A stretch of 13,055 nt of DNA from Bacteroidota bacterium (GCA_023419095.1 JAEZYN010000079.1:1-13055), one strand, 5' to 3'. Shown: positions 1 through 6,986, counted from the stretch's first letter. Numbers and translations are program-made. Notes: a model not told the origin generated them from the sequence alone.

Positions 1-22
1 TAACTAACAAAATTTATAAACA

Positions 23-433
23 ATGTTTGCAATTGTAGAAATAGCAGGGCTTCAATACAAAGTTGAGCAAGACCAAAAGTTGTTTGTAAACCGTTTGAAA
101 GGAGATAAAGGAGGAAAAGTTTCTTTCGATAAAGTTCTTCTTACTGTAAACGGTTCTACAACAATCGGCGCCCCAGCTGTAAGCGGTATCACTGTTGATG
201 CTGAAATCTTAGACCACGTGAAGGCTGATAAAGTAATTATCTTCAAGAAGAAAAGAAGAAAAGGTTACGAAAAGAAAAACGGCCACAGACAGTCTTTAAC
301 TCAGATCGTTATCACCGGTATCACTGGTTTCGATAACAAGAAAGAGAAAAAAGCTGCTCCGAAAGCTAAAAAAGCAGCAGCTACTGAGCCTGCAGCTACA
401 GAAACAACAACAGAAGGCGCAAGCGCTGAATAA
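23..433 (+). CDS. rplU: 50S ribosomal protein L21
   Basis: Large-subunit ribosomal protein L21, which binds 23S rRNA in the 50S particle. The N-terminal ~100 residues form the conserved domain: it opens FAIVEIAGLQYKVEQ, and a lysine/arginine-rich stretch at about residues 75-88 (FKKKRRKGYEKKNGHRQ) leads into the typical L21 ending QIVITGI. The bacterial protein is usually about 103 residues. This one has 136, because after the core there is a low-complexity tail of Lys, Ala, Thr and Glu (about residues 105-136). Such tails are common in flavobacterial L21 and are probably disordered. It is followed after 26 bp by rpmA, the standard rplU-rpmA pair. The start is the first ATG, close to the window edge, so any promoter lies outside. 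No strong Shine-Dalgarno site is seen, as is usual in this phylum. Confidence 0.97.
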   Translation: MFAIVEIAGLQYKVEQDQKLFVNRLKGDKGGKVSFDKVLLTVNGSTTIGAPAVSGITVDAEILDHVKADKVIIFKKKRRKGYEKKNGHRQSLTQIVITGITGFDNKKEKKAAPKAKKAAATEPAATETTTEGASAE

Positions 434-459
434 TTTAAACCAAAAAACCTTAAAATAAA

Positions 460-717
460 ATGGCACACAAAAAAGGAGTTGGTAGTTCCAAAAACGGTAG
501 AGAATCACATTCCAAGAGACTTGGTGTAAAGATTTTCGGAGGTCAGGAAGCTATTGCCGGCAACATCATCGTGAGACAAAGAGGTACGCAGCACCACCCG
601 GGTGAAAACGTGGGTATGGGTAAAGACCACACACTTCACGCTTTGGTAGACGGAAAAGTAGTTTTCAGAAAGAAAGCAAACAACAGATCTTTCGTATCTA
701 TTGAACCAAACGCATAA
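460..717 (+). CDS. rpmA: 50S ribosomal protein L27
   Basis: Ribosomal protein L27, whose N-terminal tail reaches the peptidyl-transferase centre and helps position tRNA. The 85-residue length is normal. The protein begins MAHKKGVGSSKNGRESHSKR and contains the hallmark segment GNIIVRQRGTQHHPGENVGMG (about residues 34-54). The sequence starts directly with the mature-type N terminus AHKKG and has no cleavable N-terminal extension of the kind found in Firmicutes. It is the second gene of the rplU-rpmA unit, 26 bp after rplU, and transcription should end at the hairpin at 754-786. Confidence 0.98.
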   Translation: MAHKKGVGSSKNGRESHSKRLGVKIFGGQEAIAGNIIVRQRGTQHHPGENVGMGKDHTLHALVDGKVVFRKKANNRSFVSIEPNA

Positions 718-753
718 TTATCTGCGTCCCGATTTATTCGGATTATAAAAATT

Positions 754-786
754 AAAATCCCCATTCTTTTCAAAGTGGGGATTTTT
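754..786. terminator. Bidirectional intrinsic terminator between rpmA and thiL
   Basis: A perfect 10-bp stem pairs AAAATCCCCA (754-763) with TGGGGATTTT (776-785) around a 12-nt loop. The right arm runs into T residues for rpmA transcripts. The left flank (ATAAAAATTAAAA) gives a U-rich tail for thiL transcripts arriving on the minus strand. It sits exactly between the two convergent stop codons, so it probably serves both genes. Confidence 0.9.
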
Positions 787-805
787 ATGTTTAAATGTGA
801 GCTGC

Positions 806-1858
806 TTATCTATTTAAAAATGCATCCCAGCCCTGCGCGTTTAAAGCAACAAGTTCGTTGCTTCCCCGCGCTACCAGATAGTTGCCCTGTTCTAAATCTA
901 CAGCGTGCCCAATTATACTGAAATCCGGATGATTTCTTATCTTCTCAAAATCTTCAGGCGCGATCGTAAACAGCAATTCGAAATCTTCGCCGCCGCTCAG
1001 TGCGCACATCACCGGATTAAGGTTCAGTTCTTCCGCGGTAGTTATTGTAAGCGAATCCATCGGGATTTTCTCTTCGTAAAGCCTGAATCCTACTTTGCTC
1101 TGATCTGACAGATGAAGGATTTCCGAAGAAAGTCCGTCGGAAATGTCAATCATTGAAGTAGGACGAATGCCGAGTTCCTCCAGTGTCTTTTTTATGTCTG
1201 TGCGGGCTTCCGGCTTCAGCTGGCGTTGCAGAATATAGTCGTAGCCTTCCATTTCTGGTTGCATATTCGGATTGGCCAGGTATACAGAATGCTCCCTTTC
1301 AAGAATCTGCAGGCCCAGGTATGCGCCGCCGAGATCACCGGTTACCACAAGCAGATCATTAGGTTTTGCACCGCTTCGTTTTACGATGTTTTCGGAGGTT
1401 TCAATCCCGATGGCAGTAATGCTCATCACGAGGCCGGATGTGGAGCTGGTTGTGTCTCCGCCAACAAGGTCTACTTTGTAATGTCTGCAGGCAAGCGCAA
1501 TCCCCTCATATATTTCTTCCAGTGCTTCTACAGGAAAACGGTTAGAAACCGCCAATGAAACCAATATCTGCGTAGGTGTGGCATTCATTGCGGCAATATC
1601 GCTGAGGTTTACCACCACAGCCTTATAACCCAAATGTTTCAACGGAACGTAACCCAAATTGAAGTGAACGCCTTCGGCCAGCATATCCGTGGAAACCACC
1701 ACCTTTTTTCCCTTAGGATCCAGGACCGCCGCATCATCGCCCACAGAAATTTCGGTAGATTCATTGCTGAAACTAAAGTTCTCGGTAAGATGTTTTATAA
1801 GGCCAAACTCACCATAGGTAGAGATCGGCGTAAGTTGTGGATTTTTATCTTCGAGCAT
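806..1858 (-). CDS. thiL: Thiamine-monophosphate kinase
   Basis: ThiL phosphorylates thiamine monophosphate with ATP to make thiamine pyrophosphate, the last step of the cofactor's synthesis. The family belongs to the PurM/AIR-synthase-like ATP-binding fold. Visible motifs in order: VGDDAAV (39-45), VSTDMLAEGVHF (56-67), VVNLSDIAAM (82-91), VGGDTT (132-137), VTGDLGGAYLG (172-182), DISDGLSSEI (238-247) and ALSGGEDFELLF (286-297). The aspartates in these motifs are the expected Mg/nucleotide ligands. The length of 350 residues is near the family norm of roughly 320-350. The ATG start is taken because the next possible starts would remove conserved N-terminal sequence. It lies 30 bp downstream of the thioesterase gene on the same strand, so the two are probably co-transcribed. 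No other thiamine genes are present. Confidence 0.95.
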   Translation of the reverse strand: MLEDKNPQLTPISTYGEFGLIKHLTENFSFSNESTEISVGDDAAVLDPKGKKVVVSTDMLAEGVHFNLGYVPLKHLGYKAVVVNLSDIAAMNATPTQILVSLAVSNRFPVEALEEIYEGIALACRHYKVDLVGGDTTSSTSGLVMSITAIGIETSENIVKRSGAKPNDLLVVTGDLGGAYLGLQILEREHSVYLANPNMQPEMEGYDYILQRQLKPEARTDIKKTLEELGIRPTSMIDISDGLSSEILHLSDQSKVGFRLYEEKIPMDSLTITTAEELNLNPVMCALSGGEDFELLFTIAPEDFEKIRNHPDFSIIGHAVDLEQGNYLVARGSNELVALNAQGWDAFLNR

Positions 1859-1888
1859 CCTTTTGTTTTTAAATTAGTTAATGAAAGC

Positions 1889-2419
1889 TTACTCTTGTTC
1901 TTTGTTTTTGCGCCATGCAAAAGTACCCTGTTTATGGAAAGCTTCCACATTTTCAGGCTTGAATGGAAGTTCCCGTAGGTCGTCGCGGGTTAAAATCTTG
2001 GTGTTTTCGCTTTTAAATTCGTTCAAAACTTCCAGGACGTCATCCGGCGGCGTCGTAGATTTTCTAAGCATCGTGTCAATCCAAACGCCCGTGGCTTCGG
2101 AGGTTGCGCAATGCGTCCCGTCCGGCAGGTAGAATTTGTGCACGAACTGGTAAATGCTCGCATCCTCGCTCATTCCCGAAACTTCCGCCGTCACAAAAAC
2201 AGTCTGATCAGCATAGATTTCCTTGAAAAACGAATATCTTTCATGCAGGATCACTGGCCCGATTCCCCACCGGCTCAGCTCTTTCAGTCCCATGTGATGG
2301 GTGTTCATAAATGCCATCCGCGTCTGCGCGCAGTAGGTAACGTAGGATGAGTTGGCAAGATGTTTATTGGCGTCGATATCGCTCCAGCGAACATCGAATT
2401 TATAGTGATATACAGACAT
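1889..2419 (-). CDS. Acyl-CoA thioesterase, 4HBT hot-dog family
   Basis: Probable cytosolic acyl-CoA thioesterase that hydrolyses a CoA thioester; the substrate cannot be read from sequence. The N terminus has the 4-hydroxybenzoyl-CoA thioesterase (4HBT/YbgC-like) signature: residues 11-25 read RWSDIDANKHLANSS, where Asp16 matches the catalytic Asp of YbgC-type enzymes and His20/Asn23 match the usual GHVNN segment. The strand HERYSFFKEIYADQTVFVTAEV (about 59-80) is the typical second conserved part. At 176 residues it is about 40 longer than a minimal YbgC protein; the excess is a C-terminal tail that ends in a run of charged residues. Start is the ATG at 2419. Upstream on its strand lie A-tracts and then the structured element at 2446-2575, with no clear promoter box between. 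thiL follows after 30 bp. Confidence 0.88.
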   Translation of the reverse strand: MSVYHYKFDVRWSDIDANKHLANSSYVTYCAQTRMAFMNTHHMGLKELSRWGIGPVILHERYSFFKEIYADQTVFVTAEVSGMSEDASIYQFVHKFYLPDGTHCATSEATGVWIDTMLRKSTTPPDDVLEVLNEFKSENTKILTRDDLRELPFKPENVEAFHKQGTFAWRKNKEQE

Positions 2420-2445
2420 TTATGTATTTTTTTTTGATTTTTTTT

Positions 2446-2575
2446 GGGCAATCCCCTTCACGGCGGCTGGCGCCGCCGTGAAGGGTCGGGCTTTCCACTG
2501 CAATCTTTTTCGGTGGCTTCGCCAGGCTCAGCCGCAGAAAAAGGATTTCCGTTTCAATCCCTATTGCGGGGGATT
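2446..2575. repeat. Structured repeat-like element: two hairpins with paired 17-nt boxes
   Basis: Non-coding element filling half of the 253-bp gap between divergent genes. Read on the minus strand it contains two related 17-mers, GATTGAAACGGAAATCC (2559-2543) and GATTGCAGTGGAAAGCC (2505-2489), identical at 13 of 17 positions. Box 1 is followed by CTTTTTC (plus 2505-2511) pairing with GAAAAAG (2537-2543) around a GC-rich imperfect hairpin. Box 2 is followed by the perfect hairpin at 2454-2485. The outer edges AATCCCC (2450-2456) and GGGGATT (2569-2575) are also inverted copies of each other. No reading frame here looks like a protein. This boxed-palindrome layout resembles interspersed palindromic repeats of flavobacteria. 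It might correspond to the Rfam flavobacterial motif flavo-1, but that link is from memory and untested. Repetition elsewhere in the genome cannot be seen from one window. Confidence 0.7.
2454..2485. repeat. Perfect 14-bp inverted repeat with 4-nt loop
   Basis: CCCTTCACGGCGGC (2454-2467) pairs without a mismatch with GCCGCCGTGAAGGG (2472-2485) around the loop TGGC. It is very GC-rich against the AT-rich intergenic background and is flanked on the left by T-tracts (2426-2445). For transcripts running on the plus strand the T-tract lies before the stem, and on the minus strand it becomes an A-tract after the stem. It therefore does not have the layout of an intrinsic terminator in either direction. 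It forms one arm of the larger element at 2446-2575. Confidence 0.9.
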
Positions 2576-2631
2576 TTCTATCCACACAAGCCTGCACAAA
2601 ATTAAGCATTAATGCCGGGCTGGAAAAACCG

Positions 2632-2639
2632 TATTTTTG
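2632..2639 (+). promoter_or_regulatory. Putative Bacteroidota -7 box for the flavoprotein gene
   Basis: TATTTTTG fits the Bacteroidota housekeeping consensus TAnnTTTG. It lies 33 bp before the ATG at 2673, giving a plausible 5' leader of about 25 nt. No good -33 TTTG/TTG is seen about 20 bp upstream, so the call rests on the -7 box and position alone. The box overlaps the alternative TTG start at 2637, which argues against that start. Confidence 0.5.
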
Positions 2640-2672
2640 CAAGCGGAAAAAGACTCTTTTTTCCGTTCAGGT

Positions 2673-3887
2673 ATGCAGAAAAAGAAAATTATAATTATCG
2701 GAGGTGGCGCGGCAGGCTTTTTCTGTGCTGCAAATATCGATGCCGATAAATACGGGGTCACAATCCTCGAACAGAATTCCGATGTACTTCAGAAAGTAAA
2801 GATATCCGGAGGCGGCCGCTGCAATGTTTCGCACTCGTGTTTCGATCCGGCGGAGCTTGTAGGATTTTATCCGCGCGGAAATAAAGAGTTGCGCAGCGTC
2901 TTCCACAAGTTTCAGCCCGGCGACACGATGGACTGGTTCGAGAAGCGCAATGTCCCTTTAAAGATCGAAAACGACAACCGTATTTTTCCTGAAAGCAATT
3001 CCTCGCAAACCATTATAGATGCGTTAGTAAAAGAAGTTGAGGCCAAAAACTTTAAGGTTCATACACAATCTGTCGTTACAGCCATTACGCAGAAAGAAAG
3101 CGGTTATGAGATTACAACTACCTCTGGAACACATCACGCCGATTACGTTATCTACAGCACTGGTAGTTCACCTAAAAGCCTGAAATTAATCCAAAATTTG
3201 GGACATAGTATCGTGCAGCCGGTTCCTTCACTGTTTACTTTTAACATTAAAAATGATACGCTGACAGATCTGATGGGAACCAGTTTCACCAATGCAGAAG
3301 TTTCGATTCCGCAACTAAAAATGGACGAATCCGGCCCAATGCTTATTACCCATTGGGGACTTTCGGGACCCGCGATTCTTAAAATATCGGCCTGGAAAGC
3401 CCGTGAACTTGCCGATCTTAAATATCAGTTTAAAATCTTTGTAAACTTTCTGGGTATCGACAGTGCCGATGCCGAAGAATCATTTAAAAACTATCGGCAG
3501 CAGAATCCTAGGAAAACTATTGGCGCTTCAAAAATATTTGATATTACGACGCGTTTTTGGCACCGGATTTTGTGGCTTTCAAAGATAAATTTAGACAAAA
3601 GCATTTCGGATATTTCGTCGCGCGAACTTGAAAATATAGTCACTCTTCTATGTCGAAACGAAATGCAGGTCACCGGAAAATCTACGTATAAAGATGAATT
3701 TGTAACTGCCGGCGGCGTAGAACTCAAAGAAATTAACTTTAAAAATATGAGTTCAAAGCTATTGCCTAATTTTTACGTTATTGGCGAAGTGCTTAATATT
3801 GATGCAGTTACAGGCGGATTTAATTTCCAGGCGTGCTGGAGCGAAGGTTTCCTGGTGGCGCAGGATTTGAATGCATTAATTTCCTGA
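2673..3887 (+). CDS. HI0933-family FAD-dependent oxidoreductase (BaiN/RdsA-like)
   Basis: Flavoprotein of the HI0933/YhiN family, a conserved group of FAD-binding proteins whose physiological reaction is mostly unsettled. Older names call it an aminoacetone oxidase-like FAD-binding enzyme; some gut members (BaiN) act in bile-acid reduction. The protein is 404 residues from this start. It opens with the Rossmann FAD-binding motif IIIIGGGAAGFF (6-17), then has the family signature KISGGGRCNVSH (43-54), the central motif THWGLSGPAIL, and a C-terminal dinucleotide-type motif VTAGGVELKEI followed by GEVLNIDAVTGGFNFQ (371-386). It is soluble, with no signal peptide. An upstream in-frame TTG would add 12 residues with no family support and overlaps the promoter box, so the ATG at 2673 is chosen. 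It stands alone; the next gene has its own promoter-like box. Confidence 0.9.
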   Translation: MQKKKIIIIGGGAAGFFCAANIDADKYGVTILEQNSDVLQKVKISGGGRCNVSHSCFDPAELVGFYPRGNKELRSVFHKFQPGDTMDWFEKRNVPLKIENDNRIFPESNSSQTIIDALVKEVEAKNFKVHTQSVVTAITQKESGYEITTTSGTHHADYVIYSTGSSPKSLKLIQNLGHSIVQPVPSLFTFNIKNDTLTDLMGTSFTNAEVSIPQLKMDESGPMLITHWGLSGPAILKISAWKARELADLKYQFKIFVNFLGIDSADAEESFKNYRQQNPRKTIGASKIFDITTRFWHRILWLSKINLDKSISDISSRELENIVTLLCRNEMQVTGKSTYKDEFVTAGGVELKEINFKNMSSKLLPNFYVIGEVLNIDAVTGGFNFQACWSEGFLVAQDLNALIS

Positions 3888-3916
3888 AAAACATCGCTTT
3901 TTTTACGTCTATTTCC

Positions 3917-3924
3917 TAAATTTG
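3917..3924 (+). promoter_or_regulatory. Putative -7 box for the small lipoprotein gene
   Basis: TAAATTTG is an exact match to TAnnTTTG and lies in the 51-bp gap before the ATG at 3939. The predicted leader would be only about 8 nt. A T-run at 3898-3904 sits roughly where a -33 element would be but is not a clear match. Confidence 0.4.
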
Positions 3925-3938
3925 AGAAAATAATAAAA

Positions 3939-4259
3939 ATGAAAAAACTGTACGCTGTGTTGATTCTGTCTCTTTTGCTGGTGCTGGCATCTTGCCAAAC
4001 ACGTGTTGTAAGCGTCCAGAAACCTTTCAATAAAAATTCGCTTGAACTGTATAAAAGATATAATTTTCAGCTGCAGGATGCCACACAAATCAAAATGCAG
4101 GTGCTCCGTGTGGACGATGAAAATGTTTACGGGAAAAACGGTGAAGAACAGATCGTTATTAAGGCTTCCGACATTCGTGAGGTGAAGAAAACAGATGTTT
4201 TTTCCTCAGTCGCAGTAGCGTTGGCTGCAGTGGCTGCGGTGATATTTGTGCCAATATAG
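3939..4259 (+). CDS. Small predicted lipoprotein, unknown function
   Basis: I do not recognise this 106-residue protein. It has a clear lipoprotein signal: MKK, a hydrophobic stretch (about 5-17), then the lipobox LASC with Cys19 as the lipidation site. The middle (about 35-88) is polar; KMQVLRVDDENVYGKNGEEQIVIKASDIREVKK looks like a small beta-rich domain that ends in an 'I..SDI..V' pattern. The last ~18 residues (SSVAVALAAVAAVIFVPI) are hydrophobic enough to span or insert in a membrane, so the mature protein may be anchored at both ends. The start is the only suitable ATG and fits the signal peptide. It is probably a single-gene unit that ends at the terminator at 4276-4315. No cysteine besides Cys19 is present. 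Confidence 0.8.
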   Translation: MKKLYAVLILSLLLVLASCQTRVVSVQKPFNKNSLELYKRYNFQLQDATQIKMQVLRVDDENVYGKNGEEQIVIKASDIREVKKTDVFSSVAVALAAVAAVIFVPI

Positions 4260-4275
4260 ACGACAGATTAAGTAC

Positions 4276-4315
4276 AAAAAAAAAGGAACCTCTCACAGAG
4301 CAGGTTCCTTTTTTT
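4276..4315. terminator. Bidirectional intrinsic terminator between lipoprotein and antiporter genes
   Basis: A stem pairs AAAAAGGAACCT (ending at 4291) with AGGTTCCTTTTT (from 4302) around a 10-nt loop. A run of A residues to the left and of T residues to the right give U-tails in both directions. It lies between convergent genes; the antiporter stop codon (4314-4316) overlaps its right edge. Confidence 0.9.
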
Positions 4316-6431
4316 ATTTAAATATTTTTCCGACAATGTTGCCGATTTCCATAAAATCATCCGCATTGCTCACGTCCCGTGCAAGTTTTTCATATTCAGG
4401 TTTTGCGTTTCTTGAGGGAAAAATCAGAAGATAGTTTCGGGCAGCAAAATGTGTATTCAGATAAGCCGGGACGTTTTGCATCTGTGGAAGATAAGATATC
4501 ATGCCGCGACGTGCCATGAACAGTACGAATGCGTCATCATCTTTCATTTTCTCAAATACTTTTGGCATTTCCGTCCAGTTATTAAAGACGTAAAAAGCCG
4601 CTTCGATATTCACTTTTTTCTGAATCCGTTCCAATACCTTAATGGTTTTGTCTTCACCGAAAAACTCAACTTTTGCTCCGGAGCTCCTTGAGATATTCCA
4701 CAGTTTCAGCAGTGAAAGAAAAAATCCGGCTTCCAGATGTGCATTCTCCGGAAAAACGACAATATATCTGCGTACCGTAGCAATGGGCTGCACGGCGTGA
4801 TAAACCAAAGTATTGACGGTAGTATTTGTGAGATAGCCGTTGTACAGATTGTAAACCAAACTTGTAGAGAAGCCTTTTGCAGGATCCACTGCCAGGATAA
4901 GATCAGAAATTTTATGTTCCTTGATGGCATTGCTGATGCCGCGCTGTACATCGCTGTCAAATCTTTTGAGGGACGTAATCTCCACATCCGCCGACGCGCC
5001 GATTTTTACAGAATCATCCAGAATTTTCACCGCGTTCTTTTCTGATGATTCATTATTTTCGTTGTCGATGACGTTGATGGCGAAGATGTCTTTCGTATTG
5101 TTTTTAGATTTCAGCAACAGAGCTAAATTAGTGACCGGCTCCACTGTCCCGAGGTAGTTCAGCGCCAGCAATAGACGCTCATTGTGTGAATCTGCTTCGG
5201 CCATCGTGTTTTCATTATCAGCTTCCAGAATCTTTTGGGCATTTTTTTGAGTTACAAATGAAGAGATGGTGCACGATACCAAAATCAACAGGATGCTGCC
5301 GTTCAGGATGCTTTCATTTAATAATCTGATGGGTTCGCCAGCATCAGTTTCCCCAATAATGATGTTGTATCCGACAAGTACAGCGGCCAGCGTGGCTGCA
5401 GCAGAAGCCGAGCTGAGGCCAAATATTACACCGCTTTCTGCATTTGTATATCTAAAGGAACGTGCTGTAGCTTTTGCGGCGAGGTATTTTCCGCCAATGG
5501 AAACAAGAATCATTACAGCGGCGACTTTCAAAGTTTCTAAATCATTAAAAAATACTTTCACATCGATCAGCATTCCTACACTGATAAGGAAGAACGGAAT
5601 AAAGATCGCGTTACCCACAAAATCAATCCTGTTCATAAGCGATGAAGACCTTGGTATAAGCCCGTTGAGCGCCAGACCAGCGAGAAATGCACCGATAATA
5701 GGCTCTACGCCGGCAAGTTCGGCCAGCAGGGAGGCCAAATATATCATGACCAAAACAAAGATATATTGTGAAATACGGTCGTCTACTTTTTTGAAAAACC
5801 ACCGTCCCACAATGGGAAATCCGAACAGTACAATAAGTGCAAACGCGATCAGACCCACGGTGATTTTAGTCCAAAAAACCGAATTCACTTCGCCGGTAGT
5901 CATCCCAACAACAATAGCCAGCACCAAAAGTGCCAGTACATCGGTGATCATCGTGCCACCCACGGTGGAAGTCACGGCGCCATTTCGGGTGATACCGAGT
6001 TTACTGACGATCGGGTAAGAAATCAACGTGTGTGACGAAAACAGACTCGAGAACAGGAATGTGGTGAGCCAGTTAAAACCCAGCAGGTAGTGTCCGGCGA
6101 TAATCCCAAAAATGAACGGGAATAAAAACGTGTAGGCACCGAAGCCAAGGCTTTTCCATTTGGTTTTTTTGAATTCTGCGAGATCTATTTCGAGGCCGGC
6201 CAGAAACATAATATAGAGCAGACCTGTAGTGCCGGTTACCACGATGCTGCTGTCACGGGTAAGTATGTTAAATCCGTTTGGTCCTACGGCGGCGCCTGCG
6301 ATGATGAGACCGAGCAGATGCGGAACTTTTATCTTGTTTAAAAGCAGCGGTGCAAATAAGATGATAATGAGAACCACCAGAAATTTGAGTACCGGATCTT
6401 CAAACGGCAGTATAAAATGTGAAAAATCCAT
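4314..6431 (-). CDS. CPA2-family cation:proton antiporter with Usp-like tail
   Basis: Inner-membrane monovalent cation (Na+ or K+)/H+ antiporter of the CPA2 (KefB/NapA-like) superfamily. Residues ~13-395 form the membrane domain with about 12-13 hydrophobic segments. Family marks are KVPHLLGLIIAGAAVGP (35-51), LFLAGLEID-like sequence at 75-83, SSHTLISYPIVSKLG (132-146), TMITDVLALLVLA (160-172), GAFLAGLAL (247-255) and FIPFFLISVGMLID (277-290). In the ion-binding helix the pair is Thr163-Asp164, rather than the Asp-Asp of electrogenic NapA. The cytoplasmic tail (about 415-705) resembles two tandem universal-stress-protein domains (about 418-548 and 553-675) and is not the TrkA-N/RCK domain of Kef proteins. 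It begins 3 bp after the stop of the upstream lipoprotein gene, so the two are almost surely co-transcribed. The substrate ion and regulation are not readable. Confidence 0.92.
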   Translation of the reverse strand: MDFSHFILPFEDPVLKFLVVLIIILFAPLLLNKIKVPHLLGLIIAGAAVGPNGFNILTRDSSIVVTGTTGLLYIMFLAGLEIDLAEFKKTKWKSLGFGAYTFLFPFIFGIIAGHYLLGFNWLTTFLFSSLFSSHTLISYPIVSKLGITRNGAVTSTVGGTMITDVLALLVLAIVVGMTTGEVNSVFWTKITVGLIAFALIVLFGFPIVGRWFFKKVDDRISQYIFVLVMIYLASLLAELAGVEPIIGAFLAGLALNGLIPRSSSLMNRIDFVGNAIFIPFFLISVGMLIDVKVFFNDLETLKVAAVMILVSIGGKYLAAKATARSFRYTNAESGVIFGLSSASAAATLAAVLVGYNIIIGETDAGEPIRLLNESILNGSILLILVSCTISSFVTQKNAQKILEADNENTMAEADSHNERLLLALNYLGTVEPVTNLALLLKSKNNTKDIFAINVIDNENNESSEKNAVKILDDSVKIGASADVEITSLKRFDSDVQRGISNAIKEHKISDLILAVDPAKGFSTSLVYNLYNGYLTNTTVNTLVYHAVQPIATVRRYIVVFPENAHLEAGFFLSLLKLWNISRSSGAKVEFFGEDKTIKVLERIQKKVNIEAAFYVFNNWTEMPKVFEKMKDDDAFVLFMARRGMISYLPQMQNVPAYLNTHFAARNYLLIFPSRNAKPEYEKLARDVSNADDFMEIGNIVGKIFK

Positions 6432-6434
6432 AGA

Positions 6435-6986
6435 TTAATTTTTCGCCTTTTCAAGTTCTACAGAAAATTTTGCGACACAGTTGTCTTTGCCCGAAAGTTC
6501 GCGTTGTCCTTTAAGGCGTGAAGAACCGAGATCCGCCAACCCAAGCGTTATTTTTGAGTGTGAAACTGCTGTAGCACTGTCGCTCGAAGTAAGTTTAAGA
6601 TCCGTACCGCTGATATTTCCCGTGAAATGCCGTTCGCTACCTGTTTTGTTGGTGATTGTTAAACCTGTTGAAGAAAACTCCCAGGTGTCGTTCCGCTGAT
6701 CGCCCACTACATGGTCACTGCAGGTAGATTCTGTACAGATCATTTTACCGCTCCATTTCCCGACGATTTCTTGCGGCAGTACTTCATTCACCGGCATACT
6801 CACGGCATTTTCAGCAACGCTGTCACGTAAAGCAAGCAACTGCTGATATTCGGTTTCTTTTGCAAGAAATTCCTGCTCTTTAAGGAAGAGAGCCTGTTCT
6901 CTTTGTGCAAGCGTATCTTCTTTATTTGTGTCCGAACAGCTTAAGACTAAAGCAGCAAGTATGGTGGTAACAACTAAAATTTTCAT
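6435..6986 (-). CDS. Predicted lipoprotein with coiled-coil stalk and beta-rich domain
   Basis: Not recognised as a named family. From the ATG at 6986 the product is 183 residues. MKILVVTTILAALVLSC is a lipoprotein signal with Cys17 as the lipidated residue. The residues just after it, SDTNKED, are acidic and include K-E-D, which resembles flavobacterial surface lipoprotein export signals; surface exposure is inference. A charged helix rich in Glu and Leu (about 25-55, REQALFLKEQEFLAKETEYQ) looks like a coiled coil. The rest (about 75-180) has alternating beta pattern starting with EIVGKWSGKMIC, and carries three more Cys, at about 83, 88 and 166. It recalls lipocalin-like 'GKW' domains, but this is weak. 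A longer frame begins at a TTG at 7019 but puts 11 charged residues before the signal peptide, so it is rejected. The antiporter follows after 3 bp. Confidence 0.82.
   Translation of the reverse strand: MKILVVTTILAALVLSCSDTNKEDTLAQREQALFLKEQEFLAKETEYQQLLALRDSVAENAVSMPVNEVLPQEIVGKWSGKMICTESTCSDHVVGDQRNDTWEFSSTGLTITNKTGSERHFTGNISGTDLKLTSSDSATAVSHSKITLGLADLGSSRLKGQRELSGKDNCVAKFSVELEKAKN

Noticed and set aside
2400..2642. 80-codon frame on the minus strand across the intergenic gap
   Set aside because: It runs through the hairpin element and overlaps the start of the thioesterase gene; the product has no domain character.
2637..2672. TTG start adding 12 residues to the flavoprotein
   Set aside because: The family begins directly before the GGGAAG motif, and the TTG lies inside the promoter-like box TATTTTTG.
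5266..6018. Open frame of 250 codons on the plus strand
   Set aside because: It lies wholly antisense within the antiporter membrane domain. Its product is low in typical protein features and reflects the codon bias of the real gene.
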